From NCBI GenBank assembly GCA_964501185.1, contig CAZCRT010000001.1:1-64000 (forward strand): a DNA stretch of 64,000 nucleotides, given 5' to 3'. Each line of letters starts with the position of its first letter. The first letter of the stretch is position 1. Source of the stretch: BS150m-G50 sp964501185 [NCBI: uncultured Bacteroidia bacterium]. Its GTDB lineage: Bacteria; CAIWAD01; BS150m-G50. Both the position numbers and the translations under genes were made by a program. Below the pieces are notes generated by a model. The model did not search any database and was not told the DNA's origin. It was given only the letters and a program-made list of their open reading frames with translations. Of the stretch, positions 7,785 to 15,974 are shown piece after piece.

Positions 7785-8627
7785 ATGAAATTCAACATCG
7801 CCATCGCACAGATCAATCCGAAGCTGGGTAATCTCAAGGCAAACCTGAAAACGCATTTCGATTACATTCAACGTGCAATTGACGAGGGGGCAGAGCTGAT
7901 CGTGTTCCCCGAATTGTCGCTCACCGGTTACTGGTTGCGTGACCAGGTCTATGAGATCGCCATGAAACCGGATGATGAGTTCTGGCACCCGCTGCTGGAG
8001 CGATCCTGGGAAATTTCACTGGTGGTCGGCTTCGTTGAACTGGCGGATGATTTCCAGTTCTACAACAGCCAGGCGTATATCGAAGATGGACATATCGTTC
8101 ACATCCATCGCAAAATTTACCTGCCGACATATGGTATGTTTGAGGAGCGTCGCTTCTTCTCTCCCGGTCAACATGTCCGTGCTTTCGACACTAAATTCGG
8201 GCGGGTCGGGATGCTGGTCTGTAACGACTGGTGGCATGCAACGGGCCCGCTGATTCTGGCACAGGATGGTGCAACTCTGATGCTGGCTCCTGCCAACAGC
8301 CCTATCCGTGGGGTCAGCAATGATGCTGTTTCTAACAATACCCGGGTCTGGGAATCGCTGATGAAGTTCCACTCCAAGGTGCAGTCATCTTATGTGGTAT
8401 TCGCAAACCGGGTCGGTTTTGACGATGGTGTCGGCTTCTGGGGTGGTTCCGGGGTCTGGCAACCCAATGGCCACGAACAGGCTCGCTCCCGCCTTGATCA
8501 AGAGGAACTGTTGATCACAGAGATCGACGACAGCCTCATCCGTTTCGAGCGTATCTATTCCCCGTTGGTACGTGATGAACGCAACGATGTCACTATGCGG
8601 GAGTTACAGAGATTGATGGCACGATAG
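7785..8627 (+). CDS. carbon-nitrogen hydrolase (nitrilase superfamily)
   Basis: 280 residues covering one CN-hydrolase domain. The catalytic triad is visible: E43 in FPELSLTGY, K110 in HIHRKIYLPTYGMF and C146 in GMLVCNDWW. FEERRFFSPG and the later SNNTRVWESL segment resemble amidase and NAD-synthetase-glutaminase-like branches rather than true nitrilases. It likely hydrolyses a carboxamide or carbamoyl group; substrate unknown. The ribosome binding site is weak (TTGAG). It is transcribed alone, behind the promoter at 7573 and a structured leader with a terminator-like hairpin, which suggests regulation by attenuation. Confidence 0.85.
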   Translation: MKFNIAIAQINPKLGNLKANLKTHFDYIQRAIDEGAELIVFPELSLTGYWLRDQVYEIAMKPDDEFWHPLLERSWEISLVVGFVELADDFQFYNSQAYIEDGHIVHIHRKIYLPTYGMFEERRFFSPGQHVRAFDTKFGRVGMLVCNDWWHATGPLILAQDGATLMLAPANSPIRGVSNDAVSNNTRVWESLMKFHSKVQSSYVVFANRVGFDDGVGFWGGSGVWQPNGHEQARSRLDQEELLITEIDDSLIRFERIYSPLVRDERNDVTMRELQRLMAR

Positions 8628-8772
8628 GTTAAATGTCACCTGGAATTAACATGGGTTTCCAATTTCATGCTTCAGGGTCATCTGTTTGTTCTGCCTGATC
8701 CATAAACCGCTTCGATCAAAATACCTGTTATAGTTTATTTTCTGTTATCTGCCGTACTCTTTTTATCGCCTC

Positions 8773-8815
8773 TGTGATCAGGATCACATTTTCTCTTGGT
8801 TTGCCCTGCTATACT
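8773..8815 (+). promoter_or_regulatory. CRP/FNR-type operator and -10 box
   Basis: TGTGA-TCAGGA-TCACA at 8773-8788 is a perfect CRP-family palindrome. TATACT at 8810-8815 is a good -10, while the -35 position (8787-8792) reads CATTTT. With a start near 8822 the palindrome is centred at -41.5, the class II activator position. It would drive the OmpA-family gene at 8928. Confidence 0.6.
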
Positions 8816-8927
8816 TACCAAAATGTTTTATAATGTGCATTGTTCAAAAAGCAACATCTTTGCGAAAATGTTCATTCCTGACCGATACACAGGTTCAATA
8901 ACTCAATTTCTTACATTGGAGGTTTAT

Positions 8928-10289
8928 ATGAAGAGAGTAATTACTGTTTCTTTATCACTACTGTTAGTTGCGACTCTGGCGGGTGCGACAGAAATGGTAA
9001 GCAGGCCCTACTTCGGTCTTGAAGGTGGCCTTGCCCGTTATCATGGTGATTTCACTGATGTCGAGTATAACCTCGGTGGCGGAATCTTTGGTGGGTACTG
9101 GATCACTGATAATCTGGCTCTGGAGCTGGAATTGAGTGCCAACATGCTCAAGTGTAATGGTGACGACGGCTTCCAGACGCTTGTGAAGTCCATTGCCCCC
9201 ATGGTGAAATATCGTTTCCTGCCCGGTCTGTCGTTCAATCCCTATCTGACTTTAGGCCTGGAATGGTTTGCCTTCAGCCCCAGTACATATGATGATATCG
9301 ATATCGATATGCCACGTAACCAGGCTGAAGATTATTCAACTTCTTCTTTCGCCATTCCATATGGCATCGGTTTCAGTAACTCCTTTACCGATAATCTGTC
9401 TTTTCATGTTGAAGCACTCTATCACATGACATTTACCGATAACCTTGATGATGACGATGGCCCGGAAACAGATGACCACTATGCCACTTTCCAGGGTGGT
9501 CTTACCTGGACTTTCAACACTGCAAAAGACACTGACGGTGACGGTGTGATGGATAGATATGACGCCGATCCATTGCATGCTGAAGATTTCGACGGCTTCC
9601 GCGACGAAGACGGTGCGCCAGATCCCGATAATGACGGTGACGGTGTGCCGGACGTCAGCGATGGTGCTATCAACACTCCTGAAGACCATGATGGTTTCCA
9701 GGATAACGATGGTGTACCAGATCCCGACAATGATGGTGACGGTATTCTCGATGTGGTTGATTCGGCTCCCAATGCTGCGGAAGACTTTGACGGTTTCAAG
9801 GACAGAGATGGTGCTCCCGATCCTGATAATGACGGGGACGGTATCCTCGATGCTGATGACGGCTGCCCCAATGATGCCGAAACTTTCAACGGTTACGAAG
9901 ATGCGGACGGTTGTCCTGATACCAAACCGGAAATCGCCGTAGAAGCTGGTGCAGCAATTGTACTTGATGGTGTGAATTTTGCCTATGCCAGCGCTGTTCT
10001 GACTACAGGTTCTCTGGAAATTCTGGATATGGTTGTCCGCACCCTGCGTGACAATGAGCAGATCGAGGTGGAGATCCGTGGTTACACAGACAACCAGGGC
10101 AGCCAGTCTGCTAACGAGCGCTTCTCCCAGATGCGGGCTGAGGCGGTGCGCAGCTATCTGCTGGATAATGGTATCGATGGTAAACGGGTGACTGCTGTAG
10201 GTTTTGGTCCTGCCAACCCGGTAGCATCCAACGACACTGAGGAGGGTCGGGCTCAGAATCGGAGGATTGAGTTCTTCCGCGTGAAATAG
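8928..10289 (+). CDS. OmpA-family outer membrane protein with thrombospondin type 3 repeats
   Basis: 453 residues. A Sec signal peptide (residues 1-20) precedes a beta-barrel region of about 170 residues. Residues about 200-330 contain four acidic calcium-binding repeats of roughly 33 residues (DPDNDGDG cores). The last 110 residues are an OmpA/MotB peptidoglycan-binding domain with RGYTDNQGS and GRAQNRRIEF. This is the usual OprF-like layout, anchoring the outer membrane to the cell wall. The frame is open from 8796, but the ATG at 8928 with GGAGG 7 bases upstream gives the signal peptide. A CRP-type site lies upstream. Confidence 0.9.
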   Translation: MKRVITVSLSLLLVATLAGATEMVSRPYFGLEGGLARYHGDFTDVEYNLGGGIFGGYWITDNLALELELSANMLKCNGDDGFQTLVKSIAPMVKYRFLPGLSFNPYLTLGLEWFAFSPSTYDDIDIDMPRNQAEDYSTSSFAIPYGIGFSNSFTDNLSFHVEALYHMTFTDNLDDDDGPETDDHYATFQGGLTWTFNTAKDTDGDGVMDRYDADPLHAEDFDGFRDEDGAPDPDNDGDGVPDVSDGAINTPEDHDGFQDNDGVPDPDNDGDGILDVVDSAPNAAEDFDGFKDRDGAPDPDNDGDGILDADDGCPNDAETFNGYEDADGCPDTKPEIAVEAGAAIVLDGVNFAYASAVLTTGSLEILDMVVRTLRDNEQIEVEIRGYTDNQGSQSANERFSQMRAEAVRSYLLDNGIDGKRVTAVGFGPANPVASNDTEEGRAQNRRIEFFRVK

Positions 10290-10298
10290 CATCTGCAA

Positions 10299-10434
10299 AC
10301 TCTCACACGGAGGCACTGAGAAACGGAGATACTGAGTAGGATTTATGATCAGGATCCTGATAACGCTGTAGAGCAATGCAAAATCCTGGCAATAAATCTT
10401 CGAGTGTCTTTTTTTCCCGTGTCTCTGTGTGAGT
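10299..10434. repeat. inverted-repeat element, copy 1
   Basis: The left arm at 10299-10316 carries CACACGGAGGCAC, and the right arm at 10419-10434 carries GTGTCTCTGTGTGAGT, its near-reverse complement. About 100 bases between the arms lack coding potential. A related element lies at 13895-14080, also just after a gene. Probably a MITE-like or REP-like repeat able to fold into a long hairpin. Confidence 0.55.
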
Positions 10435-10443
10435 CCCCCCACC

Positions 10444-10459
10444 TCGACAATATTGTCGA
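10444..10459. promoter_or_regulatory. 16-bp perfect palindrome, operator candidate
   Basis: TCGACAATATTGTCGA is a perfect 16-bp palindrome lying 306 bases before the histidine kinase start. It has the size and symmetry of a dimeric repressor site. No matching family recognised. Confidence 0.35.
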
Positions 10460-10636
10460 AATTATCCGTGCATACCGTCAACCTGGTGACTATTATTCTC
10501 TCTGTGTCTGGATAACCTGAGCCGGATACCAACAGGTTCACCTTTGTGTGTCGTGTATTTTCAACAGGTTAATACTGTTTTCGTTGATTTAATCCGCTCA
10601 CCATTTGCTTCTCTGGTTTTCGGCGTGGTTATTGCG

Positions 10637-10745
10637 AACAGGTGAGATTACACCGCTACGGAGCTGACGATATTGGCTACCAGACGGTATCGATGGCGGT
10701 GCAGGGTGAATAAGCACAGGTAATTGCTCACCTGTTACTCTTTTT
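10637..10745 (+). promoter_or_regulatory. long multi-stem leader before the histidine kinase
   Basis: AACAGGTGAG (10637-10646) pairs perfectly with CTCACCTGTT (10727-10736). Inside it CACCGC (10651-10656) pairs with GCGGTG, and CGATA with TATCG. A run of Ts follows the outer stem (10740-10745), 20 bases before the kinase ATG. It could be a terminator of an upstream transcript, an attenuator or a short RNA. Confidence 0.45.
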
Positions 10746-10765
10746 TGAATCCCGGAAGGTGCTGA

Positions 10766-12538
10766 ATGAGTAGAAATTCTGCCGATTTTATCCGTCGCTT
10801 CTCCACGCCACAACCACGGGTTTTAATTCTGATGGCGCTGTTTCTGGTGGTGATGCTGGTAATGTTCGGGGCCTGGGAATATCGCTCAAACAAGCATCAA
10901 CTCGCGTCTCTTCTGCGCGAGGAGGCCATTCAGGTTTCACATATGATGAGTCTTGGTGGTGAGCGACTGCTACTCGCTTCGCAGGAACTGGAAAATCAAC
11001 TGGCAGATCGCCTGATGGACAAAGCCAGACTGCTGGATATGGTTGAACAGGAGCGGCAACTCACGCCTTCCGTTTTACGGGAGCTGCTGCCTGACAGCAG
11101 CATGATGAGATTGATGATTTTTGATTCTGATGGTATCCGCACCTTTCCTACAGGACCGGCAATGCCTCCACCGCTGATAAGCAATCGACCCCGTGGCCTG
11201 CTTCATCGTAAACCGCAGGATCAATTCCTGCTACCTGTTCAGCTTCCCCGTGAACTGGATCCGGTTCTCTCCGGTGAAGTACAGGTACAGGTTCTCGGGA
11301 TGCCCCGCGCTCACTTCCGCGGCAAAAACAACTTCCTGCTGGCGTATCATCGCAGTCAGGGGGGCGTCTTTCTGTTGCGGATTAATATCGCTGACATGCA
11401 GAGGCGACATCGTGACGCCGGTATTGAGGGGTTGTTGGAGCGTATTTATAATCGTCCCAATGTTGCCTGGGTAGGGCTTTATGATCATAACAGCCTGCGG
11501 GAAAGTAACAGTGGCAAGTTCCCGCCACTGGAGGAAACACCGCCACCCAATGTCAACAGTGCGGAGTTTCTCCAGATCAAAGACAGCTCGGGGTATAATC
11601 ACACTGTTCTGGATGTCACCGTGCCGTTGCGGATACCATTCATGAGACAGGGGTTCCTGCGTGTTGGTTTTACTGATGATCGGCTCAATGCCGGCCGCAA
11701 CATGTTTACCCGCGCCCTGCTGATCCGCTCCGCGTTTTTCCTCCTGCTGGGCCTGGTGTTGATTTATTACTTCCTGGTTTACAGCAACTACCGCACTCTG
11801 GCACGTGAGTACGACCGTATTCGCAAAGAGGTGGAGCAGCTTGAACGGGAAAGACAGGTGGTCAGCCGTCTGCAGGCTATGGGAGAACTGGCCAGCGGTG
11901 TGGCACACGAAGTCCGTAATCCCCTGAACTCCATCCGGATGATCAGCCAGCGGCTGCGTATGGAGTTCGACGAGAAACAGGACGAAGAGTATCAGGGCCT
12001 CACCAGAACCCTGCAGGATGAATCTGACCGGATCAATCGCATTATTACCGACTTTCTGACTTTCGCCAGACCGGCGCCACTACGCACCGGTCTTAACTCT
12101 CTGGAAAATTGTATCACACAGGCTGCAACCGCCCTGCAGCCACGCTACGATGGAGCCGGTTGTGAACTCGTGCGAAAAATAACCCCGATACCACACTTCC
12201 TGTTTGACTATGACCGGCTCAGTCAGTTGTTTCACAATCTGCTGGCCAACGCACTGCAGGCCGTTGAGAACGAGGGACGGGTTGTTGTTGATGTGTCACG
12301 TCAGGCTGGTCATATATTAATCTCAGTTACTGACAACGGTTGTGGTATCGAGAATGAAAACCTGGAGCGGATTTTCAATCTTTACTTTACTACCCGTGCT
12401 GAGGGTTCCGGAATTGGCCTGGCTGTCTGTCATCAGATCGTCAGCGAACATGGTGGCTCTATTCAGGTAGAGTCGGAACTCAAGCGGGGAACTACTTTCA
12501 CTGTCTCTCTTCCGGAACAACAGGAAATTCAATCATGA
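10766..12538 (+). CDS. membrane sensor histidine kinase (NtrB/ZraS type)
   Basis: 590 residues. Membrane helix near residues 18-36, a periplasmic sensor region of about 270 residues without a recognised domain, a second helix near 310-335, and then a coiled coil. The HisKA domain has the phosphorylated His381 in GVAHEVRNPLNS; the HATPase domain shows NLLANALQAV (N box), VTDNGCGIE (G1), YFTTRAEGSGIGLA (G2) and a final GTTFTVSLP. It phosphorylates the next gene's product, with which it overlaps by ATGA (12535-12538). Stimulus unknown; ZraS-like kinases sense envelope or metal stress. Confidence 0.9.
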   Translation: MSRNSADFIRRFSTPQPRVLILMALFLVVMLVMFGAWEYRSNKHQLASLLREEAIQVSHMMSLGGERLLLASQELENQLADRLMDKARLLDMVEQERQLTPSVLRELLPDSSMMRLMIFDSDGIRTFPTGPAMPPPLISNRPRGLLHRKPQDQFLLPVQLPRELDPVLSGEVQVQVLGMPRAHFRGKNNFLLAYHRSQGGVFLLRINIADMQRRHRDAGIEGLLERIYNRPNVAWVGLYDHNSLRESNSGKFPPLEETPPPNVNSAEFLQIKDSSGYNHTVLDVTVPLRIPFMRQGFLRVGFTDDRLNAGRNMFTRALLIRSAFFLLLGLVLIYYFLVYSNYRTLAREYDRIRKEVEQLERERQVVSRLQAMGELASGVAHEVRNPLNSIRMISQRLRMEFDEKQDEEYQGLTRTLQDESDRINRIITDFLTFARPAPLRTGLNSLENCITQAATALQPRYDGAGCELVRKITPIPHFLFDYDRLSQLFHNLLANALQAVENEGRVVVDVSRQAGHILISVTDNGCGIENENLERIFNLYFTTRAEGSGIGLAVCHQIVSEHGGSIQVESELKRGTTFTVSLPEQQEIQS

Positions 12539-13893
12539 ACAAGCACACCATACTTATAGTTGACGATGAGCAGAATCAGCGTGACACACTGGCCGGGTTC
12601 CTGCGCAAGCGAGATTACGAGGTCTATACCGCCGAAAGCGGCAAGACGGCAATTGAGCTTGTAAAAAAGCATACTATTGATCTGGCTATCTCTGACTTAC
12701 GTATGCCGGAGATGAGTGGTCTTGAATTGCTTACCGGTTTACGGGAGTTGCAGCCTGAGATCGTATTCATTCTTATTACCGCCTTTGGTTCCGTAGAGAC
12801 CGCCGTGGAGGCGATGAAGAGGGGAGCGGCTCATTACCTCACCAAACCGGTAGACCTGGAAGAGCTGGAGCTTACACTGCGTGATCGACTGGAACATCAG
12901 CGTTTGCTGCGTGAAAACCGCGAGCTTAAAGAAGAGTTGCAGAAGCGCCGCAGTCCACAGAACTTCATCGCTGCTTCGGGCGAGATGCAGGAGGTTTTGA
13001 ACCTCTCTTACCGGGCCGCTCCTTCGCGCGCAACACTGCTTATTACCGGGGAGTCGGGAACCGGCAAGGAGCAGGTTGCAAAACTTGTACACGATCTCTC
13101 TGGCCAGAAGGATGGGCCGTTTGTGCCTGTCAATGTGGCGGCGATTCCGGAAACACTGATCGAGAGTGAACTTTTCGGTCACGAGAAGGGTTCTTTCACC
13201 GGAGCTGCAGCAAGGCGGATCGGCCTGCTTGAGCAGGCTAACAGTGGTACTCTCTTTATCGACGAAGTGGGGGATATTCCCCTTCCGGTTCAGGTCAAGC
13301 TGCTGCGAACTCTCCAGGAAAACAGTATCTCTCGAGTTGGTGGGACCCGGGCAATACCACTCAACATTCGCTTTATTGCCGCCACTCATCGCGATCTTGC
13401 CACCATGGTTGAGGAAAAGTCGTTTCGTGAAGATCTCTACTACCGTCTGAATGTGATCACAATTCCACTACCCCCTCTGCGTAAGCGTAAATCTGATATC
13501 CCTGCGCTGGTGGAACATTTTGTCGATATCTACACTTCGATAAACGGTAAGGGCGATGTGAATTTCTCCCGTGAGTCGATGGATATGCTCCTGAAATATG
13601 GTTATCCTGGAAATGTTCGGGAACTGGAAAACGCTATTGAGAGGGCTGTGGTGCTGTGCCGCGACAACGTGATACAAACCTCTGATCTACCGCGGTCCCT
13701 GCGGGCTGTTCCAAATCATGAACAACCGGTGATGGAGGGTGATTCTTTGCCTGAGATTGTTGAGGGGATTGAAAAACAGCTGGTTTACAGTGCGCTGGAG
13801 AAATCTGGCGGCAACAAGAGTAAAGCGGCTCGCGCACTGGGCCTGACCGAGAAAAACATCCGTGACCGGTTGAAAAAGTGGGGAAGTTCTTAA
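12535..13893 (+). CDS. NtrC-family sigma-54-dependent response regulator
   Basis: 452 residues in three parts. The receiver domain (about 5-115) has D54 as phosphoacceptor in ISDLRMPE. The AAA+ activator domain (about 140-370) has Walker A GESGTGKE and the sigma-54 contact loop in the form GSFTGA rather than GAFTGA. The C-terminal Fis-type helix-turn-helix (about 410-450) has NKSKAARALGLTEKNIRDRL. It should activate RNA polymerase with sigma-54. No clear -24/-12 promoter (TGGCAC-N5-TTGCW) was seen near the flanking genes, so its targets are probably elsewhere. Confidence 0.92.
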   Translation: MNKHTILIVDDEQNQRDTLAGFLRKRDYEVYTAESGKTAIELVKKHTIDLAISDLRMPEMSGLELLTGLRELQPEIVFILITAFGSVETAVEAMKRGAAHYLTKPVDLEELELTLRDRLEHQRLLRENRELKEELQKRRSPQNFIAASGEMQEVLNLSYRAAPSRATLLITGESGTGKEQVAKLVHDLSGQKDGPFVPVNVAAIPETLIESELFGHEKGSFTGAAARRIGLLEQANSGTLFIDEVGDIPLPVQVKLLRTLQENSISRVGGTRAIPLNIRFIAATHRDLATMVEEKSFREDLYYRLNVITIPLPPLRKRKSDIPALVEHFVDIYTSINGKGDVNFSRESMDMLLKYGYPGNVRELENAIERAVVLCRDNVIQTSDLPRSLRAVPNHEQPVMEGDSLPEIVEGIEKQLVYSALEKSGGNKSKAARALGLTEKNIRDRLKKWGSS

Positions 13894-13894
13894 G

Positions 13895-14080
13895 ACTCAC
13901 ACGGAGACACCGGGGAACAGAGACACGGAGAAGCCAGGAAGATGGTTGAAACCGGAAAAGAGCCAATGCGTCTGGTATTTGCTATTGGGCAGAACCCCTG
14001 TAGTTCATTGTTAATATCTGTCTCATAGAAGATAATCTCTTCTCTGTGACCTGGTAGTTGCTCCGCGCCTCTGTGTGTGT
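13895..14080. repeat. inverted-repeat element, copy 2
   Basis: Starts two bases after the response-regulator stop with ACTCACACGGAGACAC, followed by a partial second unit (ACAGAGACACGGAG). It ends with CCTCTGTGTGTGT near 14068-14080. Same arm sequence and orientation as the element at 10299-10434, so the kinase/regulator pair is bracketed by the two copies. Confidence 0.5.
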
Positions 14081-14156
14081 TCTTCTCCACTTGTATCACA
14101 CCCCTATCTTCCGCTACTTGTAGCACGAATTTTCAACTCCTCAGGATTGAACTGCG

Positions 14157-15974
14157 ATGTGGTGGAACGACTACCCGGATGACTTTGATGATGAATCAAC
14201 CAGCCTCCCTACAAAAGAGATGCTGCGACGTGTTCTGCCATATATCCGCCCCTACAAACGCATCTTCATAGTTTCTTTTTTTCTGGCTTTACTGGGCGTG
14301 GGGCTGGTTCTCCTGCAGCCGGTAATTCTGCGGCACATTATCGATAGCGATATTCCCTCCGGTGAGTTCAACAACCTGGCTCGCTCCGGGCTTCTGTTTC
14401 TCGGGGTCATGGTTGTAACCTCTATCGCCGGGTTCTTTTCCTCGTGGCTCCTGCAGAAAGCGGGTGTGCGCGCTGTTAACGATATCAAACTGGAAGTGTT
14501 CGGACACCTGTTGTCACTGGGATTGCCCTATCTTGAAAAACAACCGGTAGGCCGCCTGGTCAGCCGTATCGAGTCAGATACCCAACGACTGATTTCACTC
14601 ACCTCCACCATGATGCAACGGTTGCTGATGTCAGGTGGTATGCTTATCGGCGCCCTGGCGGTACTGGCAGTTGTTGACATCCGGCTGTTCGCGATTGCCG
14701 CAGCTATATTGCCGTTGATTGTGTTGGGCACTTTTCTGCTTTTCAAATACCTGCGCCCCTATTTCCGGGAAGAGCGGGTTCGTTACGCTGAAGTTTCAAG
14801 CACGGTTGCTGAATTCATCCCCGCCGTTCCTCTGCTGCAACTCTTCAACAGGTTGCGCTGGGCACGGCAAAGGCTTCTGGAGCAGAATCGCAGGTACGCG
14901 ATTTTCTCGATCCGGCTGGCATTTCGTGAGTATGGTATTTTCCGTGGCCTCTCGTTCCTGGAAGTGCTGGTGACAGTGATCGCGCTCTATTTTGGAGCCG
15001 GCTGGGTTGCTGCAGGCTCACTGACAGTTGGTTCGCTGGTACTGTTCTCGCAATACATTGCTCAAATCTACTGGCCTATTATCATGCTGTCAGACCAGCT
15101 TGCAGAGATTCAAAGGGCCGGTGGCGCTGCAGACCGTATCTTCGCAGCCCTCGATATGAAGCCGACAGTGCCGGAACCTGTTTCCCCCCGACCGCTTCCG
15201 GATCAGATTGATACGATTACCTTCGATGATGTCACTTTTTCCTATCAACCGGACAAACCGGTACTGCGTAATGTATCTTTTAAGGTGAAATCGGGGGATA
15301 CAATAGCCCTGGTAGGCCCCACCGGCGGCGGGAAGACCACAATTACCAGCCTGCTCTGCCGCCTGCGTGATCCTGATTCCGGCCGTATTCTGCTCAACGG
15401 CATTGATATCAGAGAGTTCGATACTATCGCTTACCGCCAGCAATTCGGCCTGGTGCTGCAGGACCTCTATCTTTTTCCTGCTTCAGTCCAGGATAACCTG
15501 AGCGCTTTTCGTGCTGATGTAACCGGTAGAGCTGTGGAGCAGGCGGCGCAGCTGGTCGGGATGGATGCTGTTCTGAAAACCCGCACGGATGGCTACGAGA
15601 GTATTCTGGCAGAACGCGGCAAGGACCTCTCTTACGGCCAGCGCCAACTGCTGGCTTTTGCCCGCGCACTGGCAGTCGATCCCGGGGTACTCGTTCTGGA
15701 TGAAGCCACCTCTTCTGTTGATCCCGGCACTGAGAGACGGATTCAACTGGCGCTGGACGCGTTGCTGGAAAACCGCACCGGGTTTATCGTGGCACACCGC
15801 CTGTCCACCATTCAACATGCTGACCGGATTATGGTAATCAGCGACGGTGAAATCGTCGAAGATGGCACACATGAGCAGTTGATGAGTTTGCAGGAGCAAT
15901 ACCATGAGATGGTAGTTACACAGGATGGCGTTATCACTCAGACAAACCGTGGCGACATCGGGGTGACAGAATGA
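14157..15974 (+). CDS. ABC exporter half-transporter, canonical site
   Basis: 605 residues. Six membrane helices fill about residues 35-320, followed by an ATPase domain: Walker A GPTGGGKTT near 387, ABC signature LSYGQ near 491, Walker B LVLDEATSSVD with the catalytic glutamate, and H-loop VAHRLS. This is the type IV (MsbA/Sav1866-like) exporter architecture. A short acidic N-terminal segment (WNDYPDDFDDE) precedes the first helix. CAGGA lies upstream of the ATG. It overlaps the next half-transporter by ATGA, so the two probably form one heterodimer. Substrate unknown (lipid, drug or peptide). Confidence 0.9.
   Translation: MWWNDYPDDFDDESTSLPTKEMLRRVLPYIRPYKRIFIVSFFLALLGVGLVLLQPVILRHIIDSDIPSGEFNNLARSGLLFLGVMVVTSIAGFFSSWLLQKAGVRAVNDIKLEVFGHLLSLGLPYLEKQPVGRLVSRIESDTQRLISLTSTMMQRLLMSGGMLIGALAVLAVVDIRLFAIAAAILPLIVLGTFLLFKYLRPYFREERVRYAEVSSTVAEFIPAVPLLQLFNRLRWARQRLLEQNRRYAIFSIRLAFREYGIFRGLSFLEVLVTVIALYFGAGWVAAGSLTVGSLVLFSQYIAQIYWPIIMLSDQLAEIQRAGGAADRIFAALDMKPTVPEPVSPRPLPDQIDTITFDDVTFSYQPDKPVLRNVSFKVKSGDTIALVGPTGGGKTTITSLLCRLRDPDSGRILLNGIDIREFDTIAYRQQFGLVLQDLYLFPASVQDNLSAFRADVTGRAVEQAAQLVGMDAVLKTRTDGYESILAERGKDLSYGQRQLLAFARALAVDPGVLVLDEATSSVDPGTERRIQLALDALLENRTGFIVAHRLSTIQHADRIMVISDGEIVEDGTHEQLMSLQEQYHEMVVTQDGVITQTNRGDIGVTE

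Noticed and set aside
9336-10541. 401-codon minus-strand frame opposite the OmpA gene
   Set aside because: It mirrors the repeated acidic DPDNDGDG DNA, is low in complexity and has no ribosome binding site or family features.
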